Origin: Duganella margarita
GTDB taxonomy: Bacteria; Pseudomonadota; Gammaproteobacteria; Burkholderiales; Burkholderiaceae_D
DNA: 64,000 nt
NCBI RefSeq assembly: GCF_009857535.1
Contig: NZ_WWCS01000005.1
Location: 186,001-250,000, forward strand
Direction: 5' to 3'
The translations under genes were made by a program, and so were the position numbers. Of the stretch, positions 1 through 8,931 are shown in pieces; within the stretch, counting starts at the first letter, position 1, and every line of letters begins with the position of its first letter. The notes under the pieces were generated by a model. That model searched no databases. It was not told the origin of the DNA and saw only the letters and a program-made list of their open reading frames with translations.

Positions 1-19
1 CGCGCCGCAGCGGCGCCGC

Positions 20-2344
20 ATGTCAATGAGCGCAGATCCAGGCTTTCTCATCGCGATGGTGGTGGAATTTACCGCCGATACCATCTTGAGCGCGTTACTG
101 ATTTTCCTTTGGCTGATGCAGCGCAAGGAAAAGCACGCGCTATTCTGGGGTGTCGGCCAGTTGGCCATTATGGCGGGCGGTATCGTCTGGTTTGGTACGG
201 CGAATCTTATATCGCTGCAATGGCAGCTCTATTTAAGTGCATTCTTTTTGTCCGCCGGCATGGCGGGATATTGGTCCGGTACGCAATTCTTTATCGGGAA
301 ATTACGCGCGGTGCATGTGCGCTGGATCGCGCCCACCGTTTTAGTCGCCAGCGGATTGTTTTATCTGCTGTGGAATATCGATAATAACTGGCTGCCACGC
401 GGCAGTGCCGCCGCCCTGGGCTTTATTATGCTGTGGGCAGGAACGCGGCTGATCGGTATTAATAACCGCTACCGTTTTCTTGGTATGACGCTGATGCTGC
501 GCGGCGGGTTTAATTTAATTGCCGCCGCAAGTCTCAATCAAGATAGCTATGTAGTATGGTTTATCGGCACCAGCGTGCTGAAGGTGCTGACCATGCTCGG
601 CCTGGTCTACGCGGTGCAGGATGAAATCCAGCAGCGCTACGCCCGCACCATCGACAGCCTGAGCCACGGCTTCCTGATCCGCGACCGGCGCGGCTACGTC
701 CACGTCGCCAACGAACGCTGCGCCAGGTTGCTGGGTTTTGATAACGCCCAGCAACTGATCGGCAAGCACGTCTGCGATCTGCTGCCCGGTCTGTCGCGCG
801 AAATGGCCGACCGCTATTTCTTCCGGTTCGAAGCCGACGGCGTGCAATATCCGATTGCCGATACAGCAACATTTAAACTGCGTAACGGCAATCATCTGCC
901 AGTCGAACTGCTGGGCTCGCCGTATATTGAGCGCGGCCGCTTGTACTGCCTGGTCCAGTTGCTGGACATCAGCGAACGCAAAAAGAAGGATGACCAGCTG
1001 CACCAGGCCGCCCGCATCGATCCGGTCACCGGTTACGCCAACCGCCACGCCTTGTCGGACAGGCTGGCGCTGAAAGTTGCCAGGGCAGCCGAAAGCGGGC
1101 GCGAGTGCGCGGTGCTGTTTATCGATCTGGACAAGTTCAAGCGCGTCAACGATTCCTTCGGCCACGCGGCCGGCGACGAACTGCTGCGCACGGCCGCCCA
1201 TCGTCTGCATGCATTGCTGCGTCCGGAAGATGTGCTGGCCCGCTTCGGCGGAGACGAATTCATCATTGTCCTGCCGGACCTGGCGCCGGGCAGCGCCGAA
1301 CAGACGGCCATCGATTGCGCCGATGCCATCCTTGACGCCATGGCGCGCGGCTTCGAGCTGTCCTATCACGCTATCAGCGTCACGGCCAGCATCGGCATCG
1401 CCTGCTATCCAAACCACGGAACCGATAGCGAAACCCTGTTACGCAATGCCGATATCGCCATGTACGAGGCCAAGAAAACCGGCCGCGGCGAGCAGCGCAT
1501 GTTTACCGAGGACATGAATGCGGCGGCCCGCGACGCCCTGGTGATTGACGGCGCACTGCGCGGCGCCATCGAGGCCAACGAATTTTCGCTGGTCTACCAG
1601 GCCATCACCAACGCCCACAGCGGTAAGCTGACCAAGGTCGAGGCGCTGCTGCGCTGGAACAGTGCGCTATTGGGACCGGTGCCGCCGGACCGCTTCATTC
1701 CGGTGGCGGAAGACAGCGGCATGATTATCGCGCTGGGCACCTGGGTGCTGGATCAGGCCTGCCGCCAGGTCGGCCTGTGGAAGCAGACGGCGCTGCATGA
1801 CGTCACCATCAGCATCAACGTCTCGTCGTGGCAGCTGGCCGATCCGGGCTTTGTCACGCTGGTGTCGCAGGCGCTGATCCGCAACGGCCTGTCGCCGCAT
1901 CAGCTGGAGCTGGAGCTGACCGAGCGCGTGCTGATCGAGGACACCCTCAACGTGCAGACCGTGCTGGCCCAGCTGCGCGCGCTGGGCGTCGGCATTTCGC
2001 TGGATGACTTCGGCACCGGCTATTCCTCGCTCAGCTACCTGACCCAGTTCCACCTGAACACGCTGAAGATCGACCGCGCCTTCGTCATGGACATCGAACA
2101 CAGCGAACGCAGCAACAACCTGGTGCACGCGATTATCGCCATGGGCCACAGCCTCGGCTTGCAGCTGGTGGCGGAGGGCGTGGAGACCGCCGGCCAGGCC
2201 GCCATCCTGGAACGGATGGGCTGTCACTATTTGCAGGGCTATCACATCGCCCGCCCGATTGTGCCGGACGAGCTGTTGCGCTTCGCCGACAGCCGCGCCG
2301 CAGCGCTGGCGCAGACGCCTTCCCAGCCCGATTTCGCTATTTAG
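20..2344 (+). CDS. Membrane-bound PAS-GGDEF-EAL cyclic-di-GMP signalling protein
   Basis: 774 residues. The N-terminal ~195 residues are a run of hydrophobic helices with no recognised ligand domain. A PAS-like domain follows (~207-325), then GGDEF (~335-495) and EAL (~515-760). The GGDEF motif is intact at 410-414, and an RxxD inhibitory-site motif (RPED) lies five residues before it. The EAL motif is at 541-543 within EALLRW, and the DDFGTGYSSL loop is present. By family knowledge it could both make and degrade c-di-GMP at the inner membrane. Net activity cannot be read from sequence, but both active sites look complete. The first ATG is 19 bases into the window, so the promoter is not visible. 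Its 3' end overlaps the convergent small gene on the minus strand by 8 bases. Confidence 0.9.
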   Translation: MSMSADPGFLIAMVVEFTADTILSALLIFLWLMQRKEKHALFWGVGQLAIMAGGIVWFGTANLISLQWQLYLSAFFLSAGMAGYWSGTQFFIGKLRAVHVRWIAPTVLVASGLFYLLWNIDNNWLPRGSAAALGFIMLWAGTRLIGINNRYRFLGMTLMLRGGFNLIAAASLNQDSYVVWFIGTSVLKVLTMLGLVYAVQDEIQQRYARTIDSLSHGFLIRDRRGYVHVANERCARLLGFDNAQQLIGKHVCDLLPGLSREMADRYFFRFEADGVQYPIADTATFKLRNGNHLPVELLGSPYIERGRLYCLVQLLDISERKKKDDQLHQAARIDPVTGYANRHALSDRLALKVARAAESGRECAVLFIDLDKFKRVNDSFGHAAGDELLRTAAHRLHALLRPEDVLARFGGDEFIIVLPDLAPGSAEQTAIDCADAILDAMARGFELSYHAISVTASIGIACYPNHGTDSETLLRNADIAMYEAKKTGRGEQRMFTEDMNAAARDALVIDGALRGAIEANEFSLVYQAITNAHSGKLTKVEALLRWNSALLGPVPPDRFIPVAEDSGMIIALGTWVLDQACRQVGLWKQTALHDVTISINVSSWQLADPGFVTLVSQALIRNGLSPHQLELELTERVLIEDTLNVQTVLAQLRALGVGISLDDFGTGYSSLSYLTQFHLNTLKIDRAFVMDIEHSERSNNLVHAIIAMGHSLGLQLVAEGVETAGQAAILERMGCHYLQGYHIARPIVPDELLRFADSRAAALAQTPSQPDFAI

Positions 2345-2663
2345 CGGCCGGCACTTTCTGCGCCGCTTCATCGTCGGTCAGTATCCAGATGCGGTCGATA
2401 TAGCCCATGCCGTCCACCGTGTAGTTGACCACGATATCGGTGCCGCGCACAGCGGCCGGCATTTCGATGCGGTTATCCTGATTGAAGATGCGCGCCGACG
2501 GCGACAGCTGGCGCGGCTTGCCGTCCAGCGTGATGTCCGGGTAGTAGCCCGGCGTGAACTTGCCGCGCAGGATGTTGGCGGGGAAGGGACGGTCGATGGC
2601 CAGTGCCACCAGGGCCGGCAAGGCCAGCATCGCCGCCAATATCAGCGCGCTCAGTTTTCGCAT
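2337..2663 (-). CDS. Small secreted hypothetical protein (108 aa)
   Basis: The N-terminus has a basic start and a hydrophobic run (residues ~1-22), which reads as a signal peptide. The mature part has no cysteines and no domain I recognise; it is rich in short beta-like segments and ends in a Lys-Val-Pro-Ala-Ala-Lys tail. Export to the periplasm is the only supportable prediction. It lies 25 bases downstream of the transporter gene on the same strand, so the two are probably cotranscribed. Its end overlaps the stop of the convergent GGDEF-EAL gene. Codon use matches the neighbours, so I take it as a real gene of unknown function. Confidence 0.7.
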   Translation of the reverse strand: MRKLSALILAAMLALPALVALAIDRPFPANILRGKFTPGYYPDITLDGKPRQLSPSARIFNQDNRIEMPAAVRGTDIVVNYTVDGMGYIDRIWILTDDEAAQKVPAAK

Positions 2664-2688
2664 CGTCCCTCCCGTGGAAAACGCCAGC

Positions 2689-4011
2689 TTACCCCAGCGT
2701 GCTGAACATCGCCACCACGGCGACCGCCATCACGCCGGTACACAGCCAGCCCAGTACGCGCAGCCGGCGTGAGATCACCAGCGCGCCCATCACCGACTTG
2801 CGCGAGGCCAGCAGCATGACCACCACCATCACCGGCACCGCGATCACGCCATTCAGCACTGCGCTCCAGAACAGCGCCTGGATCGGATCGACATTGGTGA
2901 AGCACAGTGCCGTGCCGACCAGCGTGGCACCGATGATGATGCCGTAGAACTTGCGCGCGCCGGACAGTTGCAGCTCCAGGCTGTTCTTCCAGCGCATGGC
3001 GCCAGCGATGGCGTAGGCGGCCGAACCGGCCAGCACCGGCACCGCCAGCAGGCCGGTGCCGATGATGCCCATGCTGAACAGCGCAAACGCGAAGTCGCCG
3101 GCGATCGGCCGCAGCGCTTCGGCCGCCTGCGCCGAGGAGCCGATATGCGTGATGCCGTGCGCGCCGAGCGTGGCGGCGGTGGTCAGCATGATGCACATCG
3201 CCACCAGGTTGGAAAAGCCCATGCCGCTGACGGTGTCGATCTTGATGCGCAGCAGCTGGTCCCTGGCCTGCTCGCTGGCGCGCTTGAGCGGGCGGGCGTC
3301 GGGATCGGCGCGCAGATCTTCCACCTCCTGCGAGGCCTGCCAGAAAAACAGATACGGGCTGATGGTGGTGCCGAAGATCGCCACCACGGTGGTGATGTAG
3401 TCCTTGTTCCAGGCCAGCGGCGGCAGCACGGCGGCATGCAGGATCTGCAGCCATGGCAGCTTGAGCGTGAGCGCGGTGACCACATAGGCCAGCAGCGCCA
3501 GCGTCAGCCATTTGAGCACGCGCACGTAGCTGCGGTACGGCAGCATCACTTGCAGCACCGCCGACAGCACGCCGGCGCCGGCCGCATACCAGTGCGCGCC
3601 GCCGCCCAGCACCATGCTGGCGGCCTGGCCCATGGCGGCGACGTCGGCGGCGATGTTGATGGTGTTGGCCAGCAGCAGCAAGCCGACCAGCGCGTACAGC
3701 AGCCAGGCCGGAAAATGACGGCGGATATTGGTTGCCAGGCCGTGCCCGCTGACGCGGCCGATCTGCGCGCTGATGGCCTGGATGCCGACCATCAGCGGAT
3801 AGGTCAGGATCAGCGTCCACACCATGCCGTAGCCGAACTGCGCGCCGGCTTGCGAATAGGTGGCGATGCCGCTCGGGTCGTCGTCGGCGGCGCCGGTGAT
3901 CAGGCCGGGACCGAGCTTGCCGAGCCAGCCTTTGGCCGGCGCCTTGGCGACGGTGGCCGCCGCTGGCGGTAGGGGCGGCACCGGCGGGGCGGGATGCGCT
4001 TCTGTTTCCAT
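2689..4011 (-). CDS. NRAMP (SLC11)-family divalent metal transporter, atypical binding motifs
   Basis: 440 residues with about eleven predicted membrane helices after a Pro/Ala-rich cytoplasmic start. TM1 carries GAADDDPSG where canonical NRAMPs have DPGN. TM6 carries TTISPYLFFWQAS where they have MPH. The metal-coordinating Asp of TM1 is therefore kept, but the Asn and the soft Met ligand are not. Members lacking the Met ligand include magnesium-transporting NRAMP relatives, so specificity for Mn2+ or Fe2+ should not be assumed. The ATG at 4011 is followed directly by a plausible N-terminus; a longer overlapping ORF in another frame is a shadow. It is cotranscribed with the downstream secreted small protein and diverges from the TonB-dependent receptor. 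Confidence 0.88.
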   Translation of the reverse strand: METEAHPAPPVPPLPPAAATVAKAPAKGWLGKLGPGLITGAADDDPSGIATYSQAGAQFGYGMVWTLILTYPLMVGIQAISAQIGRVSGHGLATNIRRHFPAWLLYALVGLLLLANTINIAADVAAMGQAASMVLGGGAHWYAAGAGVLSAVLQVMLPYRSYVRVLKWLTLALLAYVVTALTLKLPWLQILHAAVLPPLAWNKDYITTVVAIFGTTISPYLFFWQASQEVEDLRADPDARPLKRASEQARDQLLRIKIDTVSGMGFSNLVAMCIMLTTAATLGAHGITHIGSSAQAAEALRPIAGDFAFALFSMGIIGTGLLAVPVLAGSAAYAIAGAMRWKNSLELQLSGARKFYGIIIGATLVGTALCFTNVDPIQALFWSAVLNGVIAVPVMVVVMLLASRKSVMGALVISRRLRVLGWLCTGVMAVAVVAMFSTLG

Positions 4012-4066
4012 GAGGTCTCCTGTTTGCCCATGTTAACACGGTGCGGGCGTTAAATTAGTGTTGCTG

Positions 4067-4121
4067 TGTCATCAAGATGTCATGCCGGCGTCATCGCTTG
4101 GTCACATGCGCTTCCTACAAT
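4067..4121 (+). promoter_or_regulatory. Putative four-repeat Pho box and -10 element
   Basis: Four direct repeats start exactly 11 bases apart: TGTCAT at 4067, TGTCAT at 4078, CGTCAT at 4089 and GGTCAC at 4100. This matches the 11-base direct-repeat architecture of PhoB sites (CTGTCAT units). A -10-like TACAAT lies at 4116-4121, just downstream, with no good -35, as is usual where PhoB replaces the -35. The downstream gene is the TonB-dependent receptor at 4167. Seen: the repeats and their phase. Inferred: PhoB binding and phosphate-starvation control. Confidence 0.65.
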
Positions 4122-4166
4122 CTTGCCAGTTGACTATCCACCCCTCTAGCAAGAAAGAACTCTCTC

Positions 4167-6419
4167 ATGTCACAGCGCTTCCCTCTGAAACCTTTGTGCC
4201 TGGTCGTCCTGCAAGCGCTGGCTTGCCAGGCTTATGCGGGCACCGCCGATGTGGCCGACGCCGCCGCCGATGACAGCGCTGCCGCCGGCGCCATGGCCGG
4301 TCCGGTGCAAACGGTGGAAATCACCGGCCGCGGCCAGTCGCGTCAGGTGCAGAATATCAACAAGACGGATCTGGCCGAAGTGCTGCCGGGCACCAGCCCG
4401 CTGAAGGTGCTGGACAAGCTGCCAGGCGTGAACTTCCAGTCGGCCGACCCGTTCGGCGCCTACGAATGGTCGACCAGCTTCAGCATCCGCGGCTTCAACC
4501 AGAGCCAGCTGGGCTACACGCTGGACGGCGTGCCGCTCGGCGACATGAGCTACGGTAACAACAACGGCCTGCACATCAGCCGCGCCATCTCGTCGGAAAA
4601 CATCGGCAGCGTGTCGGTGTCGCAGGGCGCCGGTTCGCTTGGCACGGCGTCGTCGAGCAACCTGGGCGGCACGGTGCAGTTCTTCACGCTGGCGCCAACC
4701 GATGAGCGCGGCCTGACCTTCGCGCAAACCGTCGGCAGCGACTCGACCTCGCGCACCTTCGCCCGCGTCGACACCGGCCTGATCAACGGCGTCTTCAAGG
4801 CCTTCCTGAGCGGCACCCGCCAGCGCACCGACAAATGGAAAGGCGACGGCGGCCAGGACCAGGATCAGTGGAACTCGCGCTTCGTCTTCAACTTCGGCGA
4901 CAACAGCCTGACCGGCTTCCTGAACTACTCGGACCGCAAGGAAATCGACTACCAGGATATGTCGCTGGAAATGGTGCGCCGCCTCGGCTACAACTGGGAC
5001 AACTACCAGCCGGACTGGCAGCGCGCGGTCAACGCCGCCAAGGGCGTCTACACCGGCGGCGTCAACAGCCTGGACGATGCCTACTACTCGGCCGGCGGCC
5101 TGCGCAAGGACACCATCGGCGGCCTGACGCTGGACCTGCACCTGACCCAGGGCGTGGACCTGAAGACCACCATCTACCACCACGACAACAAGGGCCAGGG
5201 CCACTGGTACACGCCGTATGTGCCGACCAACGCGGCCAACCCGATCTCGCTGCGCACCACCGAGTACACCATCAACCGCGATGGCGTCACCAGCGACCTG
5301 AGCTGGGAAATCGGCGACCACACCGTCACCGCCGGCCTGTGGGGCGAGCGTAACAACCACACCGCCAGCCGCAACTACTATGGCGTGACCGGTCCGGCCG
5401 ACACCATGTTCTACCTGACCAATCCGTTCGCCACCGACTGGAAGCAGAACTTCATCACCACCACCTCGCAGTACTACCTGCAGGACGCGCTGGCGCTGAT
5501 GGACAACAAGCTGAAAATCAACGCTGGCTTCAAGGCGCTGGACGTCGACATCAAGGCCACCAACATCGTCGGCACCCGTGCCGCCGGCAACCTGGACGCC
5601 AACAAGAAATTCCTGCCGCAAGCCGGCTTCAACTACGCGCTGACCAGCGACGACGAAGTGTTCGGTTCGGCATCGAAGAACATGCGCGCGCACCAGCCGG
5701 GCGTGGGTGGTCCGTTCTCGCAGACGCAGGCGGCCTACAACGCCGGCGTCGCCAACCTGAAACCGGAAACCTCGACCAATATCGACCTCGGCTATCGCTT
5801 CAAGCGCGCCAGCCTGCAAGGTTCGGTGGCGGTGTACAGTGCGCGCTTTGACGACCGTCAACTGAGCGTGGCGACCTGCGCCGGCATCGTCGGTTGCCCG
5901 TCGACCTTCGTCAACGTTGGCAAGGTCGACACCAAGGGGGCGGAAGCGGTCGCCGTGTGGAAGTTCAACCGCGAATTTAGCTGGTTCAACTCGTACACCT
6001 TCAACGATTCGAAGTACAAGTCGAACTATATGGACGGCGCCACGCTGGTCGCCGTCAGCGGCAAAACGGTGGTGAACGCCCCGCGCCAGCTGTTCAACAC
6101 CGAAGTGTCGTATGAAGGCGGTCCGGTGTTTGCCCGCCTGGGCGCCAAGTACACCGGCAAGCGCTACTACACCTACCTGAACGACAACGGCGTGCCGTCG
6201 TTCTGGCTGGCCAACCTGTCGGCCGGCTACAAGCTGAAGTCGCTGGGCTGGGCCAAGGAACTGTCGCTGCAGTTGAACGTGACCAATCTGTTCGACAAGC
6301 AGTACATCAGCACCATCGGCACCAATGGCTTCCAGGCGAGCGATCCGAACGGCACCGCGCAAACGCTGCTGACCGGCGCGCCACGCCAGTTCTTCCTGAC
6401 CCTGAACGGCAAGCTGTAA
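4167..6419 (+). CDS. TonB-dependent outer-membrane receptor
   Basis: 750 residues. A signal peptide ends near residue 24 (QAYA). A TonB-box-like segment (VQTVEITG) lies near residue 47, followed by a plug domain (~60-175, including SIRGFNQSQLGYTLDGVPLGD) and a beta-barrel. The barrel ends in alternating hydrophobic residues. The final residue is Leu rather than Phe. The family takes up scarce ligands across the outer membrane using TonB energy. The ligand is not evident, and no periplasmic binding protein or permease is adjacent. The Pho-box-like repeats upstream suggest phosphate-limited expression, so an organophosphate or phytate-type substrate is a reasonable inference only. The ATG at 4167 gives an intact signal peptide. 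Confidence 0.92.
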   Translation: MSQRFPLKPLCLVVLQALACQAYAGTADVADAAADDSAAAGAMAGPVQTVEITGRGQSRQVQNINKTDLAEVLPGTSPLKVLDKLPGVNFQSADPFGAYEWSTSFSIRGFNQSQLGYTLDGVPLGDMSYGNNNGLHISRAISSENIGSVSVSQGAGSLGTASSSNLGGTVQFFTLAPTDERGLTFAQTVGSDSTSRTFARVDTGLINGVFKAFLSGTRQRTDKWKGDGGQDQDQWNSRFVFNFGDNSLTGFLNYSDRKEIDYQDMSLEMVRRLGYNWDNYQPDWQRAVNAAKGVYTGGVNSLDDAYYSAGGLRKDTIGGLTLDLHLTQGVDLKTTIYHHDNKGQGHWYTPYVPTNAANPISLRTTEYTINRDGVTSDLSWEIGDHTVTAGLWGERNNHTASRNYYGVTGPADTMFYLTNPFATDWKQNFITTTSQYYLQDALALMDNKLKINAGFKALDVDIKATNIVGTRAAGNLDANKKFLPQAGFNYALTSDDEVFGSASKNMRAHQPGVGGPFSQTQAAYNAGVANLKPETSTNIDLGYRFKRASLQGSVAVYSARFDDRQLSVATCAGIVGCPSTFVNVGKVDTKGAEAVAVWKFNREFSWFNSYTFNDSKYKSNYMDGATLVAVSGKTVVNAPRQLFNTEVSYEGGPVFARLGAKYTGKRYYTYLNDNGVPSFWLANLSAGYKLKSLGWAKELSLQLNVTNLFDKQYISTIGTNGFQASDPNGTAQTLLTGAPRQFFLTLNGKL

Positions 6420-6428
6420 GCAAGCCCG

Positions 6429-6470
6429 GCGCCACGCTGTTGCACGGAAAACACAAGCGCAGCGTGGCGC
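6429..6470 (+). terminator. Hairpin downstream of the TonB-dependent receptor
   Basis: An 11-base perfect inverted repeat (GCGCCACGCTG at 6429-6439, its complement at 6460-6470) with a 20-base loop lies 10 bases after the receptor stop. There is no T-run, so simple intrinsic termination is uncertain; it may stabilise the mRNA end. Confidence 0.35.
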
Positions 6471-6532
6471 TGGCATGGCGCTGCACATAGTTGCATACTG
6501 GTTAGCCAGAAGCCGCTATGAGGAGTTGGGCC

Positions 6533-8218
6533 ATGAAATGGTTTTACGATCTGAAGATAGCCACCAAACTGTTCGTTTCTTTTGGCGCCGTGCTGGTATT
6601 GACCCTGGTACTCGGCATCAGCAATATGTGGTCGATGGATCGCGTCAACCAAGCCTCCACCGACCTGGCCGAAAACTGGATGCCCAGTGTACGCGCGGTG
6701 ATGGACCTGCGCACCGACGTCGGCGAAGTGCGGCGCTGGGAACTGGCGCATCTGCTCAACGAGGATCCGGCCGCCCTGGCCGATTATGAACAGCGCCTCG
6801 ACAAGTCGCTGGCCCTGCTCAAACAACACCGCGACAACTACGAAAAGCTGATTTCCAGCCCGGAAGAAAAAGCCATCGCCACCGAGTTCGACAAGGGGCT
6901 GGCGGCCTTCCTCACCGATCACGGCAGGATGATCGAGATGTCGCGCGCCGGCAAGAAGGCCGAGGCGCGCGCGCTGTCGTCCGGCAGCTCGGCGCAAGCG
7001 CTGACGATCATCACCGATAGCGTCAACAAGCTGGTCAAGCTGAATGTGGATGGCGGCGATGTCGCCAGCGACGCTGCCTCGGCTACCTATCAGAATGCCC
7101 GCATCATCTCGATCGTGCTGCTGGTGCTGAACATCGGCATCGGCATGGTGCTGGCGATGTGGGTGGCGAAGATTGTCGCCACGCCCTTGCAGGAGGCGGT
7201 GTCGCTGGCGCGCGATGTGGCCGGCGGCGACCTGACCCGTTCCATCGACGTCAGGAGCGCCTGCGAAACGGGCCAGCTGATGCAGGCGCTGAAGGACATG
7301 ACCGGCAATCTGCAAAGCCTGGTGAGCCAGGTGCGCAACGGCACCGACACCATCGCCACCGCGTCGTCGGAGATCGCCAGCGGCAACCAGGACCTGTCGT
7401 CGCGCACCGAGGAACAGGCCAGTTCGCTGGAAGAGACGGCCTCGTCGATGGAAGAGCTGACCAGCACCGTCAAGCAGAACGCCGACAATGCGCGCCAGGC
7501 CAACGTGCTGGCGCAGTCGGCCTCCGGCATCGCCATGAAGGGCGGCGATGTGGTGGGGCAGGTGGTCGGCACCATGGCCTCGATCAATGAATCGTCGCGC
7601 AAGATTGTCGACATTATTTCGGTGATTGACGGGATCGCGTTCCAGACCAATATCTTGGCGCTGAACGCGGCGGTGGAAGCGGCCCGCGCCGGCGAGCAGG
7701 GCAGGGGCTTCGCGGTGGTGGCGAGCGAGGTGCGCAACCTGGCGCATCGGTCGGCGGCGGCGGCCAAGGACATCAAGCTGCTGATCAGCGATTCGGTGGA
7801 CAAGGTGGAAGCCGGCTCGGTGCTGGTCAACCAGGCCGGCGAGACGATGAACGAGATCGTCACCAGCATCACCCGCGTGACCGACATCATGAGCGAGATC
7901 ACCTCGGCCAGCGTGGAGCAGAGCGCCGGCATCGAGCAGGTGAATACGGCGATCGTGCAGATGGACCAGGTGACGCAGCAGAATGCGGCGCTGGTGGAGC
8001 AGGCGGCAGCGGCGGCGGAGTCGATGCAGGAGCAGGCGGCCAAGCTGAGCGAAGTGGTCAGCGTGTTCAAGCTGCTGGCGACGGCCCCATCGGCGCCGGC
8101 GCGCAAGCCTTCGGTGCCGGCTGTGGTGGTGGCCAGCGCCAAGGCGCCGGCGCCACGGCCGGCGCTCAAAAAGCCGGTCAAGGAAACCGTCGGCGGCGAC
8201 GAGTGGGAAGCGTTCTAA
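6533..8218 (+). CDS. Methyl-accepting chemotaxis protein
   Basis: 561 residues from the ATG at 6533. I chose this over the ATG at 6518 because AGGAG (6520-6524) sits eight bases before it and because MKWFYDLKIATKL is a typical start for this family. Order of parts: TM1 (~10-30), a periplasmic four-helix-bundle-like sensor (~35-185), TM2 (~186-208), HAMP (~210-265), and a long cytoplasmic coiled coil with the signalling hairpin (IDGIAFQTNILALNAAVEAARAGEQG). The C-terminal tail is Ala/Pro-rich and ends in DEWEAF, close to the NWETF-type tether that binds CheR. It should signal to CheA/CheW; no che genes are in the window. The ligand is unknown. Confidence 0.93.
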   Translation: MKWFYDLKIATKLFVSFGAVLVLTLVLGISNMWSMDRVNQASTDLAENWMPSVRAVMDLRTDVGEVRRWELAHLLNEDPAALADYEQRLDKSLALLKQHRDNYEKLISSPEEKAIATEFDKGLAAFLTDHGRMIEMSRAGKKAEARALSSGSSAQALTIITDSVNKLVKLNVDGGDVASDAASATYQNARIISIVLLVLNIGIGMVLAMWVAKIVATPLQEAVSLARDVAGGDLTRSIDVRSACETGQLMQALKDMTGNLQSLVSQVRNGTDTIATASSEIASGNQDLSSRTEEQASSLEETASSMEELTSTVKQNADNARQANVLAQSASGIAMKGGDVVGQVVGTMASINESSRKIVDIISVIDGIAFQTNILALNAAVEAARAGEQGRGFAVVASEVRNLAHRSAAAAKDIKLLISDSVDKVEAGSVLVNQAGETMNEIVTSITRVTDIMSEITSASVEQSAGIEQVNTAIVQMDQVTQQNAALVEQAAAAAESMQEQAAKLSEVVSVFKLLATAPSAPARKPSVPAVVVASAKAPAPRPALKKPVKETVGGDEWEAF

Positions 8219-8231
8219 CCGGATAGCCAGC

Positions 8232-8263
8232 AGCCGGCGCCTCTGAAAAGGCGCCGGCTTTTA
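8232..8263 (+). terminator. Rho-independent terminator of the chemotaxis receptor gene
   Basis: A perfect 11-bp stem (AGCCGGCGCCT at 8232-8242 paired with 8249-8259), a six-base loop (CTGAAA) and a TTTT tract, starting 14 bases after the receptor stop. Confidence 0.85.
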
Positions 8264-8277
8264 AATCGCTTGACGAT

Positions 8278-8299
8278 CATCCTACTAGAAGGTAGGATG
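8278..8299. promoter_or_regulatory. Operator O1 of the TetR-family regulator
   Basis: A perfect inverted repeat, CATCCTAC-N6-GTAGGATG, ends six bases before the regulator's ATG. The core CCTAC-N6-GTAGG recurs with identical spacing upstream of the next gene (8932-8951). This supports autorepression. Confidence 0.75.
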
Positions 8300-8304
8300 T
8301 ATGC

Positions 8305-8886
8305 ATGAGTAAATTATCCAACACAGCGGAAGACATCCTCGGCAGCGCCCGGGTGCTGATCGCGGCGGGTGGCTACAACGGCTTCAGCTATGCCGACATC
8401 GCTGAAGTGATTGGCATCCGCAAAGCCAGCATTCATCACCATTTCCCCAGCAAGGTGGACTTGGTGCGGACGCTGGTGGCGCAGTACCGCGTCGCCGCCA
8501 GCGACGGACTGGAACAGCTGGAACTCAGCTTGCCCGATCCTGCCCAGCAACTGCGCGCCTACATCCGGTACTGGGAAACCTGCATCGGCGACGCCAGCGC
8601 GCAGTTTTGCGTCTGTGCCTTGCTGGCCAGCGAATTGCCGATCCTGCCGGAAGAAGTGGCGCTGGAAGTCCGCGCCCATTTCCGCGCACTGGCGGCGTGG
8701 ATGGCGCGGGCGCTGGAGCGGGGACAGCAGCAAGGCGTGCTGAAGCTGGCACGTGCGCCGCAGGTGGAGGCGGAAATCTTCATGGCGTCGGTCCATGGCG
8801 CCATGCTGTCGGCGCGGGCTTATGGTGATCCGGCCATGTTCGGCGCCATCATGAAACCGCAACTGGATTTGTTGACCGCAGTCTAA
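8305..8886 (+). CDS. TetR/AcrR-family transcriptional regulator
   Basis: 193 residues. The N-terminal helix-turn-helix (~10-55, with GYNGFSYADIAEVIGIRKAS and HHHFPSKVDLV) is the classic TetR DNA-binding domain. The C-terminal ~130 residues are the ligand/dimer domain, with two Cys at ~97-99 (FCVCAL). The gene is flanked by two copies of the same inverted repeat, one just before its start and one before the next gene, so it probably represses both. A terminator separates it from the downstream gene. The inducer is not deducible; regulators of this type often sense electrophiles or small hydrophobic compounds. Confidence 0.9.
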   Translation: MSKLSNTAEDILGSARVLIAAGGYNGFSYADIAEVIGIRKASIHHHFPSKVDLVRTLVAQYRVAASDGLEQLELSLPDPAQQLRAYIRYWETCIGDASAQFCVCALLASELPILPEEVALEVRAHFRALAAWMARALERGQQQGVLKLARAPQVEAEIFMASVHGAMLSARAYGDPAMFGAIMKPQLDLLTAV

Positions 8887-8889
8887 GCA

Positions 8890-8921
8890 GGGATGCCGGA
8901 ATGACCGGGCGTCCCTTTTTT
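8890..8921 (+). terminator. Terminator after the TetR-family gene
   Basis: A GC-rich stem (GGGATGCCGG paired with CCGGGCGTCCC, with one wobble and one bulge), a five-base loop (AATGA) and a run of seven T residues, starting four bases after the regulator stop. Confidence 0.7.
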
Positions 8922-8931
8922 AAACCCAATA

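Noticed and set aside
4170..6488. Long minus-strand ORF (772 codons) across the TonB-dependent receptor gene
   Set aside because: Its translation is a Val/Ala/Arg/His-rich shadow of GC-rich third positions with no domain, while the plus-strand frame has a signal peptide, plug and barrel.
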